A DNA stretch of 64,000 nt from Zizania palustris (lineage: Eukaryota > Streptophyta > Magnoliopsida > Poales > Poaceae), in contig JAAALK010000080.1 of NCBI GenBank assembly GCA_019279435.1, forward strand, positions 89,115,653 through 89,179,652, given 5' to 3'. Below are positions 33,300-45,303 of this stretch, piece by piece (position 1 is the first letter of the stretch; each line of letters opens with the position of its first letter). Below the pieces are notes generated by a model, which made no database searches, was not told the origin of the DNA, and saw only the letters and a program-made list of their open reading frames with translations. Position numbers and translations under genes: made by a program.

Positions 33300-33951
33300 T
33301 GATATTCTCGTAATAACGCAATTAATTCTACTTTTATTTCATCAAGAAGCTAAGCACTTACAAAATTGGCCTCGGTCTATTGCCGGGTTCGATGTCTACC
33401 TCCTGTACGAGTTTACCCTCCGCTTCATCAATGGTATCTTCATAGTGTGATCTTGACCTGTTCATTGCTAATTGGTTTGACTCCATCACTTGATACGTCA
33501 AGAAAATCATCGTCCCAGGCTTCACCGCATAGACAATTGACTTCTTCCATTTCCCATACTAATAAATCGGCTATTGCGACGTTAACTGATTTATTAGTGG
33601 GGACAATTTCCACTTGATCACCGAGCCATTGCACGAGGCTTTGATGCATTGTTGATGGGACACGACAATTGACATGAATCCAATCGTGCCCTAGTAGTAA
33701 GTTGTAGCATCCTTTCCCTCTGTGACGAAGAATGTGGTCGGCACTGTTTTACTTCCAACTATCAATTTTGCATTCAACACCCCCATCGTTTATGACGAGT
33801 TACCGCTGAAGTCCCTCAGCACCATATTGGTTTTAATGAGATCCTCCGGCCCTTTCCCCAGCTTCTGTAAGGTGGTCTATGGCATCAAGTTGATGACTGC
33901 TCCTCCGTCTATCATCATTTTGGACACCAGCTTTCCATTGACCAGTCCCTT
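33300..33951 (-). pseudogene. Protease and linker of element L, downstream part
   Basis: On minus from 33951: LVNGKLVSKMMIDGGAVINLMP, then KLGKGPEDLIKTNMVL, VGSKTVPTTFFV, then MHQSLVQWLGDQVEIV with NVAIADLLVWEMEEVNCLCG (33649-33440). The IDGG box is the aspartic protease active site. A stop follows LMP. The upstream half of the motif (HLRPRYVKG) lies beyond solo LTR M at about 35757-35790, and the frame on the two sides abuts after one CCCTT copy. Confidence 0.8.
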
Positions 33952-35751
33952 TGTTGGGGAACGGAGTCGCAATGGAAGAAGATGTTGGGAAAGTGTGTCC
34001 TTGCTTATCCTCGTCTCACTCCGCCCATTCCCTTACGATCCAATCGGCGAAGACGATAGTGTCCACGTGAAGAATCCCACAAGTGCTGCTATTGGAGAAA
34101 TGCATCCACGGTATCCACACGTACAAGGATGAGATTGATCTTACACCGGCGTGGTAGCACCACTTGTGAGAACCGAGAGAAATCCCAATCTCAACTCTTG
34201 AGATCAAGAAAGGGAGAGGAGTTCTTGGTGGCTAGGTGTTGACACCAAGATTTGGTAAAGCCCAAAGCCAACCAAGGATGTCATGCGGTCAACAAAAGTC
34301 AAAGAGAGTATGGTTAAAATGGTCAAGAAAGCATGTCCATGCTGTTACAACATAACAAGATGCAGAGGAGCTAATGGAGTTAAAGATGAAAACAAGATAA
34401 ATCCAGAATCGATAGAGATAGAGTGCTTGGACGGAAAGTCTCCAGACTATAAATATGTACCCCTAGTTAGATTAGAAACACACATCTCTATCAAACAACT
34501 ACTTTGCACATCGCCATCCTTGGTTGCCAAGGTTTATCCTGGTGGGGTTCGGCACTCAGAGCTGGGCTGCATTGTTTCGATCTCCGGCGAAGAGGTGAGT
34601 CCCGCCACCCCCGAGTATCGTATCGACTAGGTCAGTATCCTCACAGCTACATCAGATTGATCTCTTAAGGTAAACATCGAAACAGTACGGTCACCGGTTC
34701 TCAGTGTATTGGCTAGGTGTAAGGTTGCATCAGATTGATCTCGTAGATTGATGTGATCTAGGTGTGGTAGTTTGAGGCTTCATCGGTTAAGTCCGACATA
34801 TCTTGTTATTGTATCTTTTTCATGTTGTATACCGTTCATCTAAATAAAGCATGCCTGATATTTTTATATATTATTAAGATCATTGTGATTAGCTACTGTC
34901 TTTGTTAGGTCCGATCTAGTTATTGTGACCATTTTCATGATATAGACATGTTATTTGGCACGTTTTAAATATTTCTGTCGGAGTACAAGCGACGAATTAT
35001 CTTCAATTCAGTGCCACATCTTATTTGCCATCGGAAGAGCACTAATCGGACTATGTGGTAAAACTGCCCATCTTATCGGCCGATGGCACGCTCTCCCGAT
35101 TGCTTCACCGCTGGTCATCGGCCCTATGGCTGATCGACATGATATTCCACAAATATCCCATCCTCATCGCGGTCATCGGCTCAATAGCTAATAGGCTATG
35201 CTATTGATCGTATTTTCCTGTTTCCTTATCAGTTGCAGGGTCAAACTGATTGGCATGCCTTGAACCCATTTTTTCTAAGAACGTAGTAAATGCACTGGAG
35301 TTAAGAAATCTCCCAGGCCAAACGTGTGTCAAAGTGTGACAAAAATGCACCAACACTAGGGTTTAGATCTAATCTAAACAATGAATCATCTAATGTCCAA
35401 GACCTCCTCCTCCTCTCTTTATATAGAGGTTTCAATCCACATTGAGGCCCAACAGATCCAATATGTTTCTCCCAACTCAGAACTTTTGATCCTTAGATTG
35501 GAACTTCTGATCTGGACTCTCAGTCTACAATTTTAGCAATTATAGGAACTTTCAATGCCCTTATTAGAATTTATTGAAAGTTTCGATTCCAAATTGGAAC
35601 TTCTGATTTGAGCTCCTTGTTTCACAAATAGTAAATTATCAAAACATCCGACTTGAGCTCTCTGTTTCCAATTTAGAAAAATAATCGGAACATCCGATTC
35701 CAAATCAGAACTTTCGATCCAACCAGAATTATTTTGGGCACAATTCCTTCA
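33952..35751 (-). mobile_element. Solo LTR M, split by solo LTR E
   Basis: Plus ends are TGTTGGGGAACGG and TTCCTTCA; the perfect 5 bp duplication is CCCTT (33947-33951 and 35752-35756). Without the nested LTR it is about 676 bp. The minus-strand TATATAAAG at 35417-35425 sets the orientation. It inserted in the protease of L. Confidence 0.85.
34237..35355 (+). mobile_element. Solo LTR E (1119 bp), same family as the LTR of element K
   Basis: The ends are TGTTGACACC and GCACCAACA; the perfect 5 bp duplication is CTAGG (34232-34236 and 35356-35360). TATAAATA lies at 34448-34455. It is homologous to 48473-49212 along its first 730 bp (TGACAC, GATTT-GTAAA-CCCAA, CTATAAATATGTA, TTGAGGCTTCATCGGTT). 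No internal region is present, so it is a product of LTR-LTR recombination. Confidence 0.9.
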
Positions 35752-35756
35752 CCCTT

Positions 35757-37500
35757 AACATAACGAGGTCTCAGGTGCCGATGCCCAAGGTCTTCTGGTT
35801 GTCGAATGTCGCCGATTGGGGCATTAACACCTACTGAGCCATCACCTCACCTTCTTCATCATTTTCATCGGGAGTGACCCGATATTCCACAGGGAGAAAG
35901 AAACACCATGTTTACCCCTTTGTCTCTCCTATCATCGTGATCGACATTCTCTTTAATTCTCCAATCGCTCTTGATCCTTGGCTGATCAACCTTAGCTTCA
36001 TAATTTAGCACCTTCAGCTTCTTTTGATGCAACCATTGCACCCTTCTCTTATTTCTTCATGAATATTCCATTATGGCACCATTGTGGATTTCATATCATG
36101 GTACTGTCATTGGCCGATCGATCATTCTCTTTGGCATTGACAGGGCTAAGCCTTTAAAGTGTCGACGACCTTAGTGGTGACAGCTTCTCCTGAATGCTTA
36201 TCCTTCCTAGATCATGTGACATTGTCCTGTTGCTGTGGGAGCTATGATCACTTATCCACCTGTCTCTATCATAGCTACACTTAGGATAGTTGTCTAGTGA
36301 TGGCAAGTGCAATCCTTCATTCTAGCAAAACCTAGAGAATTCACAATTCCAATTAGGGTTGAATCGTGAGTAGTCTAGGTCATATTCATTGCTTATATCT
36401 CCCCATGACTTTCTTTTGTACTTGTCAATCAGGTTCGATGAAGTGACTCGGCCTTTGCTGGTATGTTTGTCCCTCTCCATGTAACAATCACTGGCATGGT
36501 GCACATGCACCATTTTGACTAGGAACGGGTGCCCATCGATGTATATCGGCTTCTCCCGTCGTCGAAATTGATTCAGCTTTGCTCTATGGCTGACTGAATC
36601 TATTGTCTGAACACCTTCCATTCATTAGTGTGGTGCGATGGGGAATTGTGCCACTTGCAATACTTATTTTTCTTCAACTCATCGAAGGGTGGTATCACGT
36701 GATTGGGTGGCAGCTAGATCTGTTTCTCCTTGAGCAGTAAGTTGAATGTCCTATTGGCTTTACGGATATCAAAATCATAATTTTCCTCTTGATCAAACGC
36801 TTTCACCCAAGGACATGCGATCTTCTTCTTGTTTCTAGAACATTCAGCTAGTCTAACTTCTGCTTCTGACTCCGAAGGGCACACCTGAGTATATGCAACC
36901 TTCTTTTGATATTTATCCCTCCTTGCTTCATGGAATCGACTCTCATGTGTTGATACCCTCTGTACCAAGTGTGAGTGGCTCTCAAACTCCTGTGATGAAA
37001 ATCTCTCCTTTATCAGGTTTAGGAGTCCTTGGGATGACAACTAGGCTAGTTATGCATCGAGGTCGAGGTTCTCGGTATCTCTGAGCATAATCATGTACCG
37101 ACTCATCCATTCCATGCTTTATTATTATCAAGTCGGTGAGCTTCATCTCATGTACTGCGGTGAAGAAGTACTTGTGAAACTTGTTTTTTAGGTTCACCCA
37201 TCCTATGACAAAATTCATCGATAATAATGAAAACCAAGCAAATGGCAATCCTGACAATGATAGCGGCAATAATCAGACCTTCAGTGATTCATCGGCCGAT
37301 GCCTCCCCACAGTGGGCGACAAAACGGCTAATGTGCTCGATCGTTGAGACCGAGTCTTGCCCCTAGAATTTGGTGAAGTCAGGAATCTTGTATCGTCTTG
37401 GCAGAGCCACCTGGTCAAACCACTCCTGGTACGACCACCGATACAAATACATCTGGTCCTTGGTCTTGAGTCCAAATTGGTCTCGAATAACTTCAATTAT
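35757..37500 (-). pseudogene. Gag (and start of protease) of element L
   Basis: On minus from about 37460: RWSYQEWFDQVALPRRYKI, PDFTKF, a stop, then GQDSVSTIEHISRFVAH. PLSLSGLPFAWFSLL follows with VNLKNKFHKYF and MKLTDLIIIKHGMDESVHDYAQRYRE (37270-37070), the Retrotrans_gag core. FSSQEFESHSHLVQRVSTHESRF and NYDFDIRKANRTFNLLLKEKQI lead to the knuckle YCKWHNSPSHHTNE near 36640, where the last Cys is Trp. The segment 36320-35757 carries little that I can read until HLRPRYVKG at its end. The family also has element K at 53.2-54.7 kb. Confidence 0.8.
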
Positions 37501-38423
37501 CCAATTCACCAAATCATCTTCTGCAAGTTCGGCACAGGATACCGGCTAGTTATGGGGTCTTGTTGGCACTGGTCCAACTGAACAATGTTGTATCTGAGTT
37601 GCTCTTCATTGGCATAAGGTTGTGCTCTGTATTATGTGGTCTGGTGGTATCCCTGAACGATACCATCAGACTCCCCTCTTGGCAGCACGAGATGGGGCAG
37701 CATGTTCCTTGTGACTCCATTCATGTGTTGGGGGTACTTCTTTCTTGATCGGCCGTTGTGGACCAGTCGAAGGCTGGGATTGTGGCGTGCTCCTTTTTGA
37801 GGACGTACATGTCTTGTGATGGGCCCTACCTTCCTAACCCATGTAGCACAGGGGTCAGTAGCTAGGCCGTCATGATCCCTTATGATGAGGACATCCCTAC
37901 GGCCGATATACCCACACCTGAGTACCAAGGACAGATGACTTGTGCTCATGTTGATCAACTTAATGATCAGGTGAATTCGCTACTTGTTACACAAGATGAT
38001 TCGCTGATGAATGGATTACTATGTCCTAGTTATGATTGTATTATACCTAGGAACATGGGAGAAGAAGTGTTAGATTGGCCGATGAGCGACTACGACCTCC
38101 ATCGGCCACCACTCAGATCACCATCGACATCGGCCTCCATTAGCATAAGCCATCAGGCCAATTTCCGCCACCACCATCGGGCCAATTGCTGTCGATATCG
38201 ACCATGACAATGATCTTCACTAGCCATTAGGCCGATCGACTGACCACCGACTGTCGACCGCTCCCAACATACAACCGCCACTCGGCCCACAGTCGACAGT
38301 CGGACCACTTCCTCTATTGGCATTGACCACCACTCGGATGATGGCCTCCTTCAGTCATTAGGCCGATAAGCATATGAAGCACAGATCGGGAGTCAGGTGT
38401 CCGACTAAGCTAAGTGTGAGTTT
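37501..38423 (-). other. 5' part of element L, non-coding or unreadable
   Basis: I see no clear frame. At 38080-38360 there are loose repeats of TCGGCC(A/G) with CACCAC and CATTAGGCC. This is probably the leader or N-terminal gag region of L, before the LTR of H. Confidence 0.4.
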
Positions 38424-38875
38424 TGTTAGGACCTTGAGTCTGTTAGGATTGAGTCCTTCTAGGGAATGCCCATACCGCTAGAGCATGGCCCATGCCTCGG
38501 GTCCTGTAAACCCTATAAATAGTTGGCAGCCGCCATAGTTGCGGTTTGGGTTTTGCTTAGATTATTCTACTGTTGCAGTTTCACAGTCTACCGGTTTGTA
38601 AAACCCCAAACCTCGAATCTTTAGATTATCATCTGCAATTCAGAAAGCATTTACCTTTGTTCTTGCAAAGTTCTACGATTGATTTGCAGGATCAAAATCT
38701 TCATGGTGAGGTCGACTACGTGAAAGCATGGTTGATAATGACTAGACGAGAGGGTGTAGCGATTGCAAGGTTTCAATCTCTGATCGGAAGCCTTAAAGCA
38801 TGAACATATAGTCGTCACAACAATGGTACCTATTGGAAGATTGAGCAATCCTTTTGCATGCCCTCATGCTCATCA
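38424..38875 (+). mobile_element. 5' LTR of Gypsy element H
   Basis: Ends are TGTTAGGACC and GCTCATCA, 452 bp. TATAAATA lies at 38514-38521. It is followed two bases later by an iMet-type primer-binding site. The partner LTR was not found in the window. Confidence 0.8.
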
Positions 38876-38877
38876 AG

Positions 38878-38888
38878 TGGTATCAGAG
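38878..38888 (+). promoter_or_regulatory. Primer-binding site of element H
   Basis: TGGTATCAGAG is complementary to the 3' end of plant initiator Met tRNA, two bases behind the LTR end. Confidence 0.9.
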
Positions 38889-39898
38889 TAAAGGTTGCCC
38901 ATTAGGTATCAATATATCCTTGTGATTTCATTTACCTAGAGTCTATAAAACAGGCAAACAAAAATACTTTGTTGTTCTGTGTTACTTTGTTTTTCCACTA
39001 TTTCCAAACCCTCTTGAGCCTTTTTTTGCTAGATTGATTTCAATCTTGCTTTGTTTAGTTTGAGTCCTTGTTCAAGTCTTGTTTCTAGTTTACAGCCGCG
39101 TTCTCGAGTCTAGTTTGAGTGTTGGGTTGTGGAGAGAGCCTTCCCTTGAGAGATCGTAGTTTGTCTCAGTTTAGGATAGCAACCGCTTTGTGTTTCTTCT
39201 GCGTTGCAAGCCGCTAGCTATTATGCAAACTATCTTGTGTTAATCGCACAGCAATGCTAGCCTCCTTGTGTTCTATTGCAAAACCTATTTGAGGAGTTCT
39301 TCAAGAGTCTAACAAGCAAGAAGAAGTGTAGACACTCTATTCTGCACACCTTCCTAAATTTATTGGACACTACCTCTGCATACGGATTCGAGATCAAGCA
39401 ATAGAGCTCATTCCAGAGCCATACAAGAAAAGTTTATTTTGTCCACAGATCTAAAGGAAAAAGTGGTCCCAAGAGAAGAAAGTTCAAAAAAGAAGGAAAG
39501 AGAAGAAGGCAAAAAGAAAGGGCATGTATAAAAAGCGTCTTTCTCCGTACTCAAATGATAGGAAAAGGAAGAGCAGGTGGCAGAGTGTCCTACTCCATAC
39601 CCAGAAGTAGAAGAAAGGAAGAGCAAGTAGCAGGTAGCAAAAGTGTCCTGATCCATGTTGTACGCTCTGACAACTTTGACCTTTTGCACGCACTGAGGGC
39701 ACGTCCCACAGTCCTTGTACCCCTCTCTCACTTGCTTAGACTAGAACATAAGGACCAGTCTCGGGCAGCAACTCTGATAAGTGTTGGGACTTTTATTCAG
39801 TATTATTAATTCTGTTATTAATTTGTGCTAATCCTTGCTACTAAAATTTTCCTTCCAAGATCCACATACATCCTTTCACAACAGATTGGATCCTTTGT
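38889..39898 (+). other. Leader of element H
   Basis: This is a non-coding 1 kb stretch between the PBS and insertion C. It contains an A/G-rich patch (AGAAGAAAG, AAGGAAAGAGAAGAAGG) at about 39470-39640. I see no gene in it. Confidence 0.5.
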
Positions 39899-41651
39899 TG
39901 TGGGATCAAAATGGTGACTAGAGGGGGTGAATAGGCACCTCGACAAATTCTTGCGTATATGATAGCCTTTTCAAATCACCCAACGCACCTCTAAATGAAC
40001 AAGCGGAAGCACATGTAGTAAAGAATCATATAAAAATAGATGCTATCACCCTCCTATCTGATATTATGTCAAATGATAGATTGAAGCATCATCAGCACTG
40101 AATTTGCACATACAAAGAACAAAGTACACAATTAATTCTCAGCAGCAAAAAGAGCAAAAACTTCAGCACAAACACAACACTAATACTGAAAATACATTTC
40201 TGGTTAGATAAAAGTGAGCCAAAAATTGTATGTTGCTGTGTTCAGAACCTTTTGCAAACATCAAACATGGAACCCTTGTAACTTGGACAACAAGAGTTAT
40301 GTAGAACTCAGGTCCAAAAATAGAACCAAAACAGATTAAAAATTGCCTCAAAGATTGAATCCAGACTGAAAACAGAAAACTTGATAGAGATCAGAAGTTT
40401 TCTGAACTTTTTAGGCACTTTGTTAGACAGAATAATATATGCAGAAGTGGTCAAAAACATTTGCAAATTTACAACATAGAACCCTTGAAACTTGGACAAC
40501 AAGAGTTATGTAGAACTCAGGTCCAAAAACAGTACTAAAACAGACCAAAATCACCTCAAAGATTGAATCCAAACTGAAAACAAAACACAACACCCAGCGG
40601 AAATCAGAAGTTTTCAGAACTTTTTAGACATTTTGTTGGACAGAAAAATATATGCAGAAGTGGACAAAAACTTTTGCAAACTTAAAAAATGGAACCCTGA
40701 AAACTTATACAACAAAAGTTGTGAAGAACTCATACACAAAAGCTGCATCAAAACAGTTCAAAACTTAGCTCCAAAAGTGAATCACAAAATCATGAACAGT
40801 ACCTACGCTCGAAGCTCTCTACTTGATCGACAAAATATGATGAATAGTAGGCACAAATTAAGAACATCAAAAAAGGCTAGAACAAAATAGAAACTTTAGT
40901 TGGTAGCCCCCAAAATGTTTAGCTAAAAAGAAGTCCCCTAAACCCTAGGCCTTTGGGTGCTTTATACAGGCAAGCCCATTAAGAAATTCTCCAAAATACC
41001 ATTAGGATTAAAGTTGTAGGTATTTACCTAATTACCACAATTAATTTTCAGAATTATAAATTCTGAAAAATCTATTAATGCAAACTCCTAATTTATTACA
41101 TCATTGACCCTATTTTTAAATATTTTTCAGAATTAAGAATTCCGAAAAATAATAAAAGATTACACTTAATCTAGATGAAAAAACAGAAATAATAAACTCC
41201 TAAAACTGGAATTAAAAACATTTTCTGATGCGATGGTTTTCAGCAAAAACCGACAAAACCTCCTCGATCACCGACATGTGGCGCCAATCCACGAACTCGA
41301 CCGCCAGCAAGTCTCTCCCGCTCTCAATCCCCTCGAGCTGCCTAATCACTTGCACTGGCCTCCCTTTTGCTGACTTGACCATCACACTGTCATCTACAAC
41401 TTCACCTAGCGTCCTTTGACCCTTGATCACCCGTCGTTGACATTTGGGTGGCATCTCCACCCTACACATGAGAAAAGCCAAAACACGAAACGCGATGCAC
41501 ACCGATCCCCTCGGCATACACTCTCCATAACCAAATATCCATCCCATCGATGCAATCAAGCCATCACCCACTCATCTCCCCAGATCGCTCAACCTTGTCA
41601 ATCACTCATCATACAAACAAAAACCACAGTGTGACCTCACTTGGTGTCACA
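39899..41651 (-). mobile_element. 3' LTR of Copia-type element C
   Basis: The LTR is 1753 bp, plus ends TGTGGGATCAAAATGG and TTGGTGTCACA. It is homologous to 45304-46823 and longer by 233 bp; a tandem duplication of about 210 bp at 40251-40672 explains most of the difference. The flanking 5 bp is TTTGT (39894-39898), against CTTGT on the other side of C. Confidence 0.9.
40251..40672. repeat. Tandem duplication (~210 bp x 2) within the 3' LTR of C
   Basis: Units start TTTGCAAA at 40251 and 40460, and the first bases of a third follow at 40673. Shared words include TTGGACAACAAGAGTTATG, TAGAACTCAGGTCCAAAAA and ATATATGCAGAAGTGG. The 5' LTR (45304-46823) has one copy. Confidence 0.85.
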
Positions 41652-41666
41652 ATATCCCCCTTGATG
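41652..41666 (-). promoter_or_regulatory. Polypurine tract of element C
   Basis: On minus, immediately before the 3' LTR, ATCAAGGGGGATAT. It is the usual position and composition for a Copia plus-strand primer. Confidence 0.7.
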
Positions 41667-42899
41667 AGTGCATTGAAAACCCAAACAAAAACATGATGAA
41701 AGATTCAAGTTAAGCGCACAAGTCACTATAAAAACTCAAAAAAGAGACAAAACATGTCACTTGGTAAAAGATCTCCCCCTTGAGCAAAAACCCATGCAAA
41801 GCATTCTCCCTATCTTTGGCAAAAGCATCAATGCATCATGAAAGCCATTACTCCCCCTTAACCAAGAAGCATTCTCCCTATCTTTGGCAAAAGCATCAAT
41901 GCATCATGAAATCCATTACTCCCCCTTAATCAAACAAACACATCATGTAAACCATTTATCCCCCTCGTGCAATGCAAGCATCAAGATGAGAAAAAGAAGC
42001 AAAGAGGGGTGTAAGGGTAAAGTATAGATGCAAGCTTCTGAAACATGAGCAACTCCAATTACAGTACAAACAAGCATTTGCCTTGAATATTGTCTAAAAG
42101 TACTGAATGAAACACTCAGATGAATACTATCTAAACAAAAGCATGAGCAAGCATTTTCACATTTTAGCAAATAAAAGCATAACTACTCAGGCTAGCATAA
42201 TAGACATGGCAAGACATGAGATGCACAAGCTAATCAACTACTAACTAGATAAGCATATCCAACTACAAGGAGCTTTAGCAAACATGATATGCAATTGATT
42301 CAAGCTTTTTGATTTTTTTTATTTTCATTTTAGTGCGAGGGGTTATTTGCATGTCAACCTTATGCTAACCGACCAAGCTAAGCCTAGGTTGAAACTATCA
42401 GAAGCTTAAAGCAATGGTCTCGTCATACACTTCAATGTCCCAGTTCATACCAAAGTGCTATGGTAAGTAGTCCAGAACAAAGTACTGCGACAAAGCAAAC
42501 CCACCTAGATCTTTTCAATTTCAGCATAAAACAACATGAATATCAATCATTTTCATTTCATTTTCATTCATTTTTCCTTTTTTTAATTTTTAGCACAATA
42601 TTTTTGAAATGATCAAGTTGTGTATTAGCATCCAAGTGAAAAAGACCTAGCTATCAGGTGTGTAAAAGATAGCAAATGCAATCAACCTATTCATGCTAGT
42701 TTCTAGACTAAGGAGTGATCATTTTCAAATTTTCACAAATAAAAGCCATGCTCATAAAAAATGTCAGATGTATTCAAGCAAAGTATAATCAACAGTATTA
42801 AAGACAATACTTCAAAGGCGTAATAAAGAATGTACTTGTAAAAGCAATTAATCATATAACAGAAGCTCATGCAGTGCTACACAACGCCTCCTCAAAACA

Positions 42900-44414
42900 T
42901 GCTAGAAGATCTCGAATGCTTAGTGTTGGGGTGAGTGTAAAACTGTTTAGGAATCCAGCATTGTAAAACTAGAGAACCTGGTAAAGCAGTAGACTGATCG
43001 TGCATAGGGGTATGAGTCATGATTAAAAGTGTGTGATCTACCTCCAAAGAGCGAGCCTAGAAAATGATGAGGTCTCCTAAACTGTCGAGAATCAAAGCGT
43101 CTTACACATGGTCTAGCAACATATGACGCATGGTGTACACCACGATGAGCAAAATCTCTCATGGGACCATGGGGAGCCTAAAAATGAGAATAAAAGTGAA
43201 AAGTAGACTCATGCATACCAAAAGATGGGTAATGCATGTCCTGAAAGCTCATCACAAAAGCATGTCGTTAATCCTTGATACGACGGAAGCAAAACTCACA
43301 GTTTTCTTGGGTTTTTGCTAAGGAGTTTCCTTTGGTGAACGAAGGGCTTTCTTAATAGGTTGTGTAGGATTCTCGGCTTTTTGTGTGGTGTCTAACTGGG
43401 CTCTTTATTTCTCAAGGATAGTGGTGGAGTGAACATAGTTTCACTCGGCATGTTTGGAGTGGTTCTCTCATAGCCCAACCCTAGAGATAACCTTGCCCTG
43501 TCAGCACACAATTTTGTTTTAGCCAAAAGCAAATCCATCCTACCCCTCCCTTCAATGCATTTTTAACTACGAAGAGAAGATAATCATTTTCACATTTAAA
43601 ATTTTCAACTTGGTCTCTAGCAAAGCTGAGTTGGTCCTTAAGGGTGATGTAGGTGGGACACACCGGCTGCACATCCTTAGAACACTCAACACTCTCTAAT
43701 CTAGCCTTACGTTCATCAACATGCCTAACTCTCAAATTAATGCTTTCAACAAGTAAAGGATAGTGCATGCACTCGTTGATGACAGCATGACTAGACTCCA
43801 CCTCCAAAAGATACTTTTTAGTAATTTCAAGTTTTTCAATAGTTTGAGGATGTGTAAAACACAGCTGAGAAAGTTCACTCATAACAATAAGACATGACTC
43901 ACATTCAACATCATCAGACTTAGATTTTAATATTGCAAGTTCACTGGAAATAGTTTCAAGTCTGAATTTTAGTTCTTTTCGTTATTTAGCAGCAAGTTTA
44001 AGTAATCTATTCTGAGAACAAACAACATAAGGCAATTCATCATTTTGAACAAGAAGTTGATCACGGGATAGATATACCTCAGAAGTGTCGAGCTTGTTGC
44101 TTCTATGGTTGCCATCGACCATGAAGCAAAGGCCAGTGAGATCCATTGTCTTCTTCTCCTTCTTGGGAGATTCCTCCTCTTCTGAGCTTGGATCCTCGCT
44201 TGATGTACCGTCGATATCTTTGAGGGCGACCACAAAAGCTCTGGCTACTCTTTTAACCACTTTTCTGCGCTTCCCTTTGAAGTAAGGTTTTTTGTTCCAC
44301 TTTCTGGTGCTTGTGCTTATTTTCATTTTTCATTTTTAATTTAGAGAAATTCACTTTTATGTGAGAAAGATCTCCACATTCAAAACAACTCCAAGACCCT
44401 CCTTTCCTCTGATC
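42900..44414 (-). pseudogene. C-terminal extension of Gag of element C, coiled coil, decayed
   Basis: On minus after the zinc knuckle region, readable pieces are WSCFECGDLSHIKVNF (last knuckle Cys is Phe, about 44360), VKRVARAFVVALKDIDGTSSED with SSEEEESPKKEKKTM (about 44150-44270), and MSELSQLCFTHPQTIEKLE with HVDERKARLESVECSKDV and LSFARDQVENFKCENDYLLF (43882-43540). The last is likely to be a coiled coil. FVMSFQDMHYPSFGMHESTFH at about 43190-43260 follows. Frameshifts separate them. Such a long extension is known in Maximus/SIRE Gag proteins. Confidence 0.55.
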
Positions 44415-45239
44415 TCATCTATCATCATAGAAGCATGTGAACTTCTTGACAATGAGAGCTAGTTCCTCATCATCTAGAGTGTCGACCTGTTCTTTTGTGA
44501 CAAAGACCTGGGACGACAAGTAAAAACCACCAGGATAAGCACAAACTCCAGAACCACCAGAAAGACTCCCTGCAGATGAGGTACCACTGTCAGGACTGGA
44601 AACTAAAGCAATAGAAGGCAACAAAGAGTTTCCAAATCCTGGACGAGACGCCTTGGCAATCTCAGTGGACTTAAGTTTACTAAAGAGTTCATCACAAGTC
44701 AAAGTGCCAAAGCTCGCCGACTCTTCAATACTAGAGATCTTCACCTCCCATATGCTACGATCAAGAGAATAGAGAAGTTTGATCGCCTGTTCATGGTCTG
44801 AATGAGCTAAAGTCCCAGTGGAGCGCAAATTGCTCACAATCCCATCAAATCGAGCAAATATGGCATTTATAGATTCGCCGGGGCCTTGCACAAATATTTG
44901 ATATTCATGATTATATATGCTTTGACTCCTAGCCTTAATCTAGGTAGTGCTCTCATGAAAGGTTTTCAAAGTAGACCAAATCTCACGTGCAGTTCGAAGA
45001 TGCTCGACCCTATCAAACTCTTTTCGGCTTAGACTCATGAACATTATATTTCGTGCCTTGCTGTTACAATCATACTTCTCCTTTTGAGCCTCAATGGTGA
45101 GAGTTTCAGGGATCACATATTGGTAATCAACAATGTCCCAAATTGCACTTCCATGGCTTAGTAGGTAAGCCTTCATGCGCATCTTCCAATAAGCAAAATC
45201 GCAACCATCGAATATCGTAATCTTAGTGTTTCTTTCCAT
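44415..45239 (-). pseudogene. Gag core of Copia element C, one TAG
   Basis: The start MERNTKITIFDGCDFAYWKMRMKAYL is at 45239, about 50 bases after the PBS. The frame reads YVIPETLTIEAQKEKYDCNSKARNIMFMSLS, EFDRVEHLRTAREIWSTLKTFHEST, then TAG at 44940-44942. In the same frame KARSQSIYNHEY, FARFDGIVSNLRSTG, ALVSSPDSGTSSAG and EQVDTLDDEELALIVKKFTCFYDD follow. This is the UBN2-type Gag of Copia elements, which builds the particle. It ends at 44415. Confidence 0.85.
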
Positions 45240-45287
45240 GTCACCAAAAAGGATCACAAACCGGTTAAGGTCAACTGGTGATCTAAC

Positions 45288-45301
45288 CCGCTCTGATACC
45301 A
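45288..45301 (-). promoter_or_regulatory. Primer-binding site of element C
   Basis: On minus, two bases behind the 5' LTR, TGGTATCAGAGCGG matches the plant initiator Met tRNA 3' end complement. Confidence 0.9.
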
Positions 45302-45303
45302 AT

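Larger units (their letters stand above)
32620..38423 (-). mobile_element. Ty3/Gypsy element L, partial, with nested solo LTRs
   Basis: On minus the order is gag (37.5-36.3 kb), protease (35.76 kb and 33.95-33.65 kb, split), and RT (33.2-32.62 kb). Gag and protease landmarks match element K on plus. It is cut on the left by the fusion to A and on the right by the LTR of H at 38424. It contains solo LTR M (33952-35751). No LTR of its own is seen. Confidence 0.8.
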
